A stretch of 49,586 nt of DNA. It comes from Planctomycetota bacterium. GTDB taxonomy: Bacteria; Planctomycetota; UBA1135; GCA-002748355. The stretch is taken from assembly GCA_020426005.1 (NCBI GenBank), contig JAGQQW010000013.1, positions 1 through 49,586 of the forward strand, in the 5' to 3' direction. Under the pieces are notes generated by a model that saw nothing but the letters and a program-made list of their open reading frames with translations, did no database searches and was not told the DNA's origin. This document shows positions 43,516 to 49,586 of the stretch, one piece after another (the stretch's first letter is position 1; every line of letters starts with the position of its first letter). The position numbers and the translations under genes were made by a program.

Positions 43516-45165
43516 TCAAGAGCCGCGCGGCGCGATCCACTTCTCGAGTTGACCGAGCAGCCCGTCGGCGACGATCGCGAAGAGTGCGGCGGGGATCGCG
43601 CCACTCAGGATGAGCCCGCTGTCGTTGAGGTAGAGACCTTCGACGATGGGTTCGCCGAGACCGCCCGCGCCGATGAATGCCGCGAGCGTCGCGACACCGA
43701 TGCTGATCACGGTCGACGTGCGGATCCCGGCCATGATCGTGCGCGACGCGAGCGGGAGCTGCACGCGGCGCAGGATCTGGCCGGGTTTCATCCCCATCCC
43801 GCGTGCTGCATCGACGAGGTCGGGAGCCACTTCGTGGATACCCGTGTACGTGTTGCGAAGAATCGGAAGTACGGCATAGAGGCAAAGCGCTGCGATCGCC
43901 GCTCGGACGTTCAGTCCGAGAAGCGGGATCATGAACGCGAGCAACGCGAGGCTCGGGATGGTCTGGATGACGCCCGCGGCACCCAGCGCGAAGCGGCCCA
44001 GGCGCGGGCGCTTCGTGATCGCGATTCCGAGTGGGATCGCGATCAGCGCTGCGATCACGACCGCGGCGAGCGTCAGGAGCGCGTGCTCCAACAGGAGCAC
44101 GAGCAAGCGGCCACTGCGTCCGAGGAACGCGGTCCAGAAGCCAGGTCGATCGCCGGTCGACTCACCTGGAATCGGCGCGCTCGCGAGTACGCGATCGAGA
44201 GTGTTCCTCGCGGCGTCCGTGTTCTCCGGGCGAACGGGCCGTCCGGCATCTCGGGTGACGATCTCCTCGCGTTCGAGGAAGGCGCGGGCCGCCGCGCCCA
44301 TCGATACGCCGTCGTTCTCGACGACGTAGTTGAGCGCTTGTGCCGCGCGATCCGAAATCGCGAACGCGAGCGGTTGCAACGCGCTCTCGATTTCGGGATG
44401 ACGCTGGAGTGTCGCGCCGCGCACGACCGGGGCGGCGTTGTACGGCGGGAAGAAGCGGCGATCATCGACGAGAACCCGCAGCGCGTAGCGCAGGAGCTTG
44501 CCATCGGTGCTGTAGGCGTCCATCAAGTCGATGGTGCCCGACTCGATCGCGCGATACGCGAGGCCGTGCTCGAGCGCCCGCATGTCACCGAGGTGGAGAT
44601 CGTAGGCTCGTGAAAGGCCGAGATAGCCATCCTCGCGACGTCCGAACTCGATACTGAAACCCGCGCGTAGCTCGTTCTGATGCGGGATGAGATCCGAAAT
44701 GCGCGTGATGCCGAGTTCTTCTGCGCGACTCTCCCGCATCGCGAGCGCATAGGTGTTGTCGAGTCCGAACGGATCCAACCAATGCACGTCGTGCAGAGTT
44801 CGCATGCGGCGGCGAACGTGCAAGAAGGCGCGCAGCGGGCCCGTGATCTTTCCCTTCTCGCCGAGCAAGATCGCCCAGCCCGTGCCCGTGTAGTCGGCAT
44901 AGAGGTCGATCTCGCCCGAAGTGAGCGCTGTCCAACAAATCAGAGTGCCGCCGAGGTTGAGGCGCCGTTCGACTTCGAGTTGGGTCCGTGCCTCGATCGT
45001 CTGCGCCATGATCTCGGCGAGGACGCCGGATTCGGTGAAGTTCTTGCTACCGACGACGATGCGATCTTGTGCCGTCGATGTGCTCGTCGCCAACGCGAGG
45101 ATCAGGGTCCACGTGGCGGGTAGCGCTCCGAAGCTCTTGCGCACTGGGAGACGAGGCATCGTCAC
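43516..45165 (-). CDS. Opu-type ABC importer, substrate-binding domain fused to permease
   Basis: 549 residues from a GTG (GTGA overlap with the ATPase gene) or 547 from the ATG at 45159. A signal peptide or anchor (residues 1-33) leads to an OpuAC-type binding domain, opening VVGSKNFTESGVLAEIMAQT and continuing with DLYADYTGTGWAILLG. The permease follows (residues about 350-540), with about five helices and the coupling motif DAARGMGMKPGQILRRVQLP. This family imports quaternary ammonium compounds such as glycine betaine, choline or carnitine; the EgtUV branch imports ergothioneine. Here the binding domain is at the N-terminus, the reverse of the permease-first fusions OpuFB and EgtU. Aromatic-cage residues could not be assigned by eye, so substrate is open. 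Confidence 0.88.
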   Translation of the reverse strand: MTMPRLPVRKSFGALPATWTLILALATSTSTAQDRIVVGSKNFTESGVLAEIMAQTIEARTQLEVERRLNLGGTLICWTALTSGEIDLYADYTGTGWAILLGEKGKITGPLRAFLHVRRRMRTLHDVHWLDPFGLDNTYALAMRESRAEELGITRISDLIPHQNELRAGFSIEFGRREDGYLGLSRAYDLHLGDMRALEHGLAYRAIESGTIDLMDAYSTDGKLLRYALRVLVDDRRFFPPYNAAPVVRGATLQRHPEIESALQPLAFAISDRAAQALNYVVENDGVSMGAAARAFLEREEIVTRDAGRPVRPENTDAARNTLDRVLASAPIPGESTGDRPGFWTAFLGRSGRLLVLLLEHALLTLAAVVIAALIAIPLGIAITKRPRLGRFALGAAGVIQTIPSLALLAFMIPLLGLNVRAAIAALCLYAVLPILRNTYTGIHEVAPDLVDAARGMGMKPGQILRRVQLPLASRTIMAGIRTSTVISIGVATLAAFIGAGGLGEPIVEGLYLNDSGLILSGAIPAALFAIVADGLLGQLEKWIAPRGS

Positions 45166-45905
45166 GCCACTTCGTTGCCGGCCAAGAAGCGGGTCACGAA
45201 TTCATTGGCAGGAGTTCGTTCGAGTTGTTCTCGCGTGCCCGTCTGCACGACCGAACCGCGATGCATGATCGAGATTCGATCTGCGAGCTTGAACGCTTCG
45301 TGCAGATCGTGAGTCACGAGGAGCACGGTCTTGTGCACGGTCTTCAAGAGTTGCTCGAACTCATCGTGGATCTCCGAACGCGTGATCGGATCGAGAGCGC
45401 TGAAGGGCTCGTCCATCAGGATGTAGTCGGGGTCGAGTGCCAACGCCCTCGCGACTCCGACGCGCTGCCGCTGTCCTCCGGACAGCTCGCTTGGATATCG
45501 CGTCGCAAACCGATCCGGCTCGAGGCCGACGAGGCCGAGGAGTTCGCTGACGCGCCGACGGATGTCGGCGGGCGCGTATCGCTCCAGTTCACACAGGACG
45601 CCGATGTTCGCCGCGACCGTCATGTGCGGGAACAAGCCCCCGGTCTGGATCACGTATCCGATCCGTCGACGCAGTCCAAAGACGTCGACCGCTGCAATGT
45701 CGTCGCCACCGACCCGAATCGCTCCGCTCGTGGGATCTTCGAGGCGATTGACCATTCTGAGCGTCGTCGTCTTTCCGCACCCGCTCGTGCCGATCAGCGC
45801 ATGGGTCTCGCCTCGTCCGATCGTCAGTGCGAGTTCGCGCACAGCGACGACGTCTGTGCCGCTTTGGTCCGAATAGCGTTTCGTGACATGGTCGAACTCG
45901 ATCAC
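45162..45905 (-). CDS. ABC transporter ATPase of the Opu/betaine type
   Basis: 247 residues. Walker A is GTSGCGKTT, the signature LSGGQRQRVGVARALALDPD, Walker B ILMDEPFSALDP, and the switch His is in LLVTHDLHEA. Close to OpuCA/OpuBA but without C-terminal CBS domains, so osmotic gating through CBS is not expected. It powers the fused permease encoded by the next gene, which overlaps its stop by 4 bp. It lies 31 bases after the methyltransferase gene, so all are probably one mRNA with marR. Confidence 0.92.
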   Translation of the reverse strand: MIEFDHVTKRYSDQSGTDVVAVRELALTIGRGETHALIGTSGCGKTTTLRMVNRLEDPTSGAIRVGGDDIAAVDVFGLRRRIGYVIQTGGLFPHMTVAANIGVLCELERYAPADIRRRVSELLGLVGLEPDRFATRYPSELSGGQRQRVGVARALALDPDYILMDEPFSALDPITRSEIHDEFEQLLKTVHKTVLLVTHDLHEAFKLADRISIMHRGSVVQTGTREQLERTPANEFVTRFLAGNEVA

Positions 45906-45936
45906 GGTCAGTGTCCCCGTCAGCGGTCGCGACGAA

Positions 45937-47646
45937 TCACTGGATCGATGTCGGAGCTGCGTCCTCGATTCGGACGAACTCGTTCATCGAGAACCACTGC
46001 CGATCGTCGAACCACTGACGCTCCAATCGTAGACCTGCCGCCGCGCCGAGGCGAGCGATGTCCTCGTGGCGGAACTTGCGCGAAGTGCCGACTTGGATCG
46101 AATCGCCTTCGTCGAGGTGGACCTCCATGTGCATCGAAGCGAGGTACACGTCCTGCGCGCGTTCCGTGACGAGTCGGAACTTGACGGTGCTCGTTTTGAT
46201 CCCTCTGCACGGTTCTTCGGCGATGTACGGTGATTCCTGCCGGAACGACGACAGGTCGAAGTTCCCACCGAGCTCGCGATTCATGCGGCGAATCATGTTG
46301 AGGAAGAACGAGTGATTCGGCGGACCGGCTTCGTACGCGCCCTTCAGGACCTCTTCGTCCTTGTGCAGGTCCATGCCGACGAGGAAGCGGTCGCGCGGTG
46401 ACAGGCGGTCGCGAATCCCGCGCAAGAACTCGACGGTCGCTTCGAGGTTTTCGAGGTTGCCGATCGAGCTGCCGAAGAACACGATCAGCTTCGACGGTTC
46501 GACCGGAATGCTCGCGAGCACGTCGTCGAAGCGTCCGCACCTGGGTTGCACGTCGATGGCGGTGCCGAATCGTGCATCGATGTCGCGTTTCGTCGACTCG
46601 AGAGCGCCTTGGGAGACGTCGATCGGGATGTACGTGAGTGGCTCACTCTCGTTGCGTTCGATAGCTGCGGACAGCAGGTGCGAGACTTTCTTTGCCGAAC
46701 CGCATCCGAGTTCGATGAGCACCCGATCCTGGACGAGGATGTCGGTGGCGTTCTGCTCGAGGATCGCCACTTCGCTGTCGGTCAGGTAGTAGCTCGGGCA
46801 CTCCGTGTAGCGGTCATAGAGGCGTGATCCGACGCGATTCCAGATGTGTGAGTGGTCGATGCGGTGTTCGTGGCCCGCACCCAGGAACGCGTGTTGAACG
46901 GCTGCGGCAAACGTCTCGTCGACGGGTGGTGTTTTCGTTTCGAGGACGCGGTAGCACCAGACCCGGAACAGTGCGCTCGGATCCTTCTTGGGCAAATAGA
47001 GTTCCGGCTCGGTGGCTTCGAGCAACTTGATCGCGTGCTCGTTGTCGAGTTCTTCGAGTTTGCTGCGCACGCCCATCGCGTCCTGCTCGAAGAAGTCGAC
47101 GCGCATCGTCAGTGTGATCGTTCCGCCAGGCTTCACGACGCGTACGATCTCGTCGAGTGCGTGCGCTGGTGCCTGTCCATAGGAGAACACGCCGACGAGA
47201 ACCGCGGCGTCGAAATGATTGCACGGAAACGTGTCGATCGGCTGTGAGAGGTCGGCCTGGGACAGGTGGTTGTAGAGGCGCTTCTGCTTCGCCTTGGCCA
47301 GCATCTCCCGTGACAGGTCGATCCCGCTCAGGTTGCGGAAACCGATCGAGTGCAGCGCTTCACCCGCCGCGCCGGTTCCGCAGCCGGCATCGAGCACGTA
47401 GGCGACTTCGGCAAACGGTGTGTAACGCGCGAGCATGCGCGCAGCCGTTCTGTGGCCGAAGAAGCCGATGGTCGCATGGTCCTCGTCGTACGAGTCGGCC
47501 CAATCGTCGTAGAGCTCCGTGAGGTCCTTCTTCGACTTGGCTGCGTACGCACGGGTCCACATCTTGTCGAGATGGTCGCTCTCGCGTTTCGAGCGGGGAC
47601 TCCCGGCTTCTGCTCGTGGTGTCTCCTTCGATGGTGTCGGTGGCAT
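45937..47646 (-). CDS. METTL27-like methyltransferase fused to EgtD-like histidine methyltransferase domain
   Basis: 569 residues with two SAM-dependent methyltransferase domains. The N-terminal one (residues about 40-240) has DDWADSYDEDHATIGFFGHR and motif I VLDAGCGTG at 84-92, resembling METTL27/WBSCR27. The C-terminal one (about 255-565) is EgtD-like: YDRYTECPSYYLT (277-289), ELGCGSAKK (312-320) and FFGSSIGNLE (390-399), whose Asn matches the histidine-carboxylate/amine-binding position of EgtD. EgtD trimethylates histidine to hercynine, the precursor of ergothioneine. No EgtB (sulfoxide synthase) gene is in the window, so the product may be hercynine or another betaine. It follows marR by 18 bases and precedes the ABC transporter by 31. 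The combined activity is not described to my knowledge. Confidence 0.85.
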   Translation of the reverse strand: MPPTPSKETPRAEAGSPRSKRESDHLDKMWTRAYAAKSKKDLTELYDDWADSYDEDHATIGFFGHRTAARMLARYTPFAEVAYVLDAGCGTGAAGEALHSIGFRNLSGIDLSREMLAKAKQKRLYNHLSQADLSQPIDTFPCNHFDAAVLVGVFSYGQAPAHALDEIVRVVKPGGTITLTMRVDFFEQDAMGVRSKLEELDNEHAIKLLEATEPELYLPKKDPSALFRVWCYRVLETKTPPVDETFAAAVQHAFLGAGHEHRIDHSHIWNRVGSRLYDRYTECPSYYLTDSEVAILEQNATDILVQDRVLIELGCGSAKKVSHLLSAAIERNESEPLTYIPIDVSQGALESTKRDIDARFGTAIDVQPRCGRFDDVLASIPVEPSKLIVFFGSSIGNLENLEATVEFLRGIRDRLSPRDRFLVGMDLHKDEEVLKGAYEAGPPNHSFFLNMIRRMNRELGGNFDLSSFRQESPYIAEEPCRGIKTSTVKFRLVTERAQDVYLASMHMEVHLDEGDSIQVGTSRKFRHEDIARLGAAAGLRLERQWFDDRQWFSMNEFVRIEDAAPTSIQ

Positions 47647-47664
47647 GTCAGGTCAGGCGCGTCA

Positions 47665-48219
47665 TCAGTTGTGGCGGAAGGCGTCGTCACCTGGCGACAC
47701 CGGTGGTTCGCTGGGGAGTCGCTCGTTGGTCGCGTCTGGTGGCTCGACGATGAGGTGCGGCGCCGCGTCGAGTGCTTCGGCATCCATCATCGAGGCGATG
47801 CGTTGCAGATTCGCGAGCATCATCAGTTGTTCCCAGGCCTCGAGCCGTTCGAGACGTTCGCGGAACTCGTCCTGGAGTAGCGAGGGCGCACGGGCGAGCA
47901 CCGCTTGCCCCAAGTCGGTCGCGGAGACCAGGATCGTCCGTCGGTCCTGCTCACCGCGAGTGCGCGCGACGAGTCCGCGCTTCTCGAGGCGGTTGAGGAT
48001 CCCCGTCATCGTCGCGCCACTCAGGTGCACCGATCTCGCGAGCGTGCTCGCCGACACGCTGCGTCGTCGATCGACTTCGCGCAGGGTCGCGAGCTGGGGG
48101 CCGGTGAGGCCGCATTCCTCGGCGAGGCGGCGCGAATGGAGATCCACGGCCCGCATCAGGCGCCGGATCGCCGCGACGATGAGATCGTCGAGTTGCAGGT
48201 CGTCGCTGGGACCGAGCAT
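47665..48219 (-). CDS. MarR-family transcriptional regulator
   Basis: 184 residues. The winged helix is typical: LTGPQLATLREVDRRRSVSA, SVHLSGATMTGILNRLEKRG and the wing VARTRGEQDRRTILVSAT with the conserved D-R residues. The tail past residue 155 is Pro/Glu-rich. First gene of the operon with the methyltransferase fusion and the Opu transporter, and divergent from bshA. It probably represses its own operon and may also act on bshA. MarR-type regulators control betaine uptake or compatible-solute genes in other bacteria (GbsR, OpcR, EctR, CosR). Confidence 0.88.
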   Translation of the reverse strand: MLGPSDDLQLDDLIVAAIRRLMRAVDLHSRRLAEECGLTGPQLATLREVDRRRSVSASTLARSVHLSGATMTGILNRLEKRGLVARTRGEQDRRTILVSATDLGQAVLARAPSLLQDEFRERLERLEAWEQLMMLANLQRIASMMDAEALDAAPHLIVEPPDATNERLPSEPPVSPGDDAFRHN

Positions 48220-48448
48220 GCCAGCATGCTTGCAGGCAGATTCTTCGTATGCAAAGCAAATTGAGTCGGCTGCGGTGCCGAGAGGTGTTCGGGCGCCTGA
48301 GATATCGCAGGATGCCGTGCTTCCGCGCGCCCCGTTTTGCTATGGATACGAATGATATGGAGGCTTCGGAGTCGCTCGGCGACCGTCGATCCTGTCCTCC
48401 GTCGGATGATCGGGTGACCGGCAACTCCAACGCGCTACCATCGCGCCG
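48220..48448. promoter_or_regulatory. Divergent control region between marR operon and bshA, 229 bp
   Basis: Two related 18-bp boxes face each other: the minus strand of 48240-48257 and the plus strand of 48339-48356 both fit GCTWTGSATACGAAKRAT, so they form a widely spaced inverted pair. CTTGCA (48230-48235) and TGCAAAG (48250-48256) form a further dyad. Before bshA, GTGACC (48414-48419) and TACCAT (48436-48441) with 16 bases between could be a promoter whose transcript starts at or near the ATG at 48449. Confidence 0.4.
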
Positions 48449-49586
48449 ATGCCGACCGACGACTCGATGCGGCGGGAGCCGGTCGCGATTCTCTGCTATC
48501 CGACGATCGGTGGCAGCGGTCGAATCGCGTGCCAGCTCGCCAAGGGCTTGGCTGCCCGCGGGCATGACGTGCGCGTCGTCAGCTACGAAGAGCCTGTGTT
48601 CCTCGATCCGGCGATCCGCTTCGAGCGCGTGGCGGTCCTCGACTACCCGCTCTTGAAGTACCCACCCTACGATCAGGCGCTTGCGGCACGGATCTGTGAG
48701 TTGCACGAAGAGCATGGCATACGGCTCTTTCATGCTCACTACGCGATCCCGCACGCGGTCGCCGTGCTCCTTGCGGATGCGATGCTCGGCGGGAATCGCC
48801 TACGACTCGTGACGACGCTGCACGGCACGGACATCTCCGTCGTCGGGCGGGACCCCGCCTATCGACGGGCCGTGCAGTGGGCGCTCGAGCGAAGTGATGC
48901 GGTCACGGCGGTCAGCGCCAGTCTGGCGGCTCAGACGCGTTCCGAGATCGGGTTCGACGGCTCGATCGAAGTGGTGCCGAATTTCGTCGATACCGAAGTC
49001 TTCGACCCCGGCATCGGTCCACGTTGGGTCGATCGGCCATTCGACGAACCACGACGCCTCGTGCATCTGAGTACGTTCCGACCGGTCAAGCGAGCGTGGC
49101 TCCTCGTCGAAGCGCTCGCGGAGCTCGCGAAGGTGCTGCCGTTCGCAGTCGACATGGTCGGAACCGGACCCGATCTCGATTCGGCGCGTGCGCTCGCTCA
49201 CGAGCGCGGCATCGAGGATCGACTGCGCTTCGTCGGTAGCGAAGCGAATCCCGCGCGCTACCTGCAGGGTGCCGACCTGTTCGTCTTCGCATCGGCCACG
49301 GAGAGCTTCGGTCTCGGCATCCTCGAGGCGTTGGCATGCGGCGTTCCGGTCGTTGGGCCCGCGGTGGGTGGGGTGCCCGAGGTCCTCGGGCGTCCCGAGG
49401 CAGGCATTCTCGTCGATGAGCCTCCCGATGTCGGCAAGCTCGGTTTGGATGGCGCTATTGCAGGGGACGTGAGCGCGACCGAGGCGTTCGTTCGATCGAT
49501 CGCGAGCGCGATGGCAGAGCTGCTGCTCGATCCCGATGCGTACCGCGCAGCCGCGGCGCGTGGGCCTGCACGGGCAACCGAGGTCT
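48449..49586 (+). CDS. bshA: BshA, N-acetyl-alpha-D-glucosaminyl L-malate synthase, 3' end outside window
   Basis: The frame is open from the ATG at 48449 (an in-frame ATG at 48467 is also possible) to the window edge, giving 379 residues of what is normally about 380, so only a short end is missing. GT4 fold. BshA hallmarks are clear: CYPTIGGSGRIACQLAKGLA, DYPLLKYPPYDQALA, FHAHYAIPHAVAVLLA, TTLHGTDISVVGRDP and AVSASLAAQT, then VPNFVDTEVFDP. The donor-binding EX7E is in ATESFGLGILEALACGVPV. It joins UDP-GlcNAc to L-malate, the first step to bacillithiol. It lies 27 kb from bshB/bshC and divergent from the marR operon. There is no ribosome-binding site before the ATG, which fits a leaderless mRNA. 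Confidence 0.93.
   Translation, partial: MPTDDSMRREPVAILCYPTIGGSGRIACQLAKGLAARGHDVRVVSYEEPVFLDPAIRFERVAVLDYPLLKYPPYDQALAARICELHEEHGIRLFHAHYAIPHAVAVLLADAMLGGNRLRLVTTLHGTDISVVGRDPAYRRAVQWALERSDAVTAVSASLAAQTRSEIGFDGSIEVVPNFVDTEVFDPGIGPRWVDRPFDEPRRLVHLSTFRPVKRAWLLVEALAELAKVLPFAVDMVGTGPDLDSARALAHERGIEDRLRFVGSEANPARYLQGADLFVFASATESFGLGILEALACGVPVVGPAVGGVPEVLGRPEAGILVDEPPDVGKLGLDGAIAGDVSATEAFVRSIASAMAELLLDPDAYRAAAARGPARATEV

Overview
The window is GC-rich, gene-dense bacterial chromosome, with ATGA/GTGA overlaps inside operons and many genes for exported proteins. The mix points to a planctomycete or a close relative: FG-GAP/VCBS propeller proteins with a shared C-terminal module, a Hanks-type Ser/Thr kinase with a propeller-rich exterior, Bat proteins, bacillithiol genes, and a GT3-GT35 glycogen fusion. 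This is inference from gene content. No rRNA or other marker gene is present, and other surface-protein-rich Gram-negative phyla cannot be excluded. I saw no tRNA, rRNA, CRISPR array, insertion sequence or prophage.

Layout. 1-3.3 kb: end of a Bat (aerotolerance-type) operon, batC(partial)-batD-batE. 3.4-17.7 kb: a surface/exported region with a beta-helix protein, a propeller protein, a DUF2459 protein, a 2126-residue macroglobulin-like protein, a small exported protein, a membrane glycosyltransferase whose start is interrupted by an (ACTC)n microsatellite, and a YncE-like propeller. 17.8-21.8 kb: a DUF1801 protein with a histone-H1-like tail, then pyrF-bshC-bshB as overlapping genes. 21.9-25.5 kb: a membrane-anchored beta-domain protein, an exported DUF2202 protein and an orphan ParA. 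25.6-36.0 kb: glycogen/alpha-glucan operon (GH133 debranching enzyme, GT4/5 transferase, GH57 enzyme, GT3-GT35 fusion), then an unknown protein and TerC. 36.2-43.5 kb: kinase-propeller protein, FG-GAP protein, an ECF-like sigma factor interrupted by one in-frame TGA, and another exported protein. 43.5-48.2 kb (minus strand): marR, a methyltransferase-EgtD fusion, and an Opu-type ABC transporter (ATPase plus substrate-binding/permease fusion). 48.4 kb to the end: divergent bshA, cut by the window edge.

How the parts fit. bshA, bshB and bshC together give a plausible complete bacillithiol pathway split between two loci. Beside bshA, a four-gene MarR-regulated operon couples an EgtD-like histidine methyltransferase domain to an Opu-type importer. 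This looks like a system that makes and/or takes up a trimethylammonium or ergothioneine-like compound, and it is the best candidate here for an undescribed system. The second is the glycosyltransferase gene: its only start with a good ribosome-binding site is out of frame across a tetranucleotide repeat, which is how phase-variable contingency genes are built. The third is the TGA-interrupted sigma factor, which could be a split sigma factor, a recoded gene or a fresh pseudogene.
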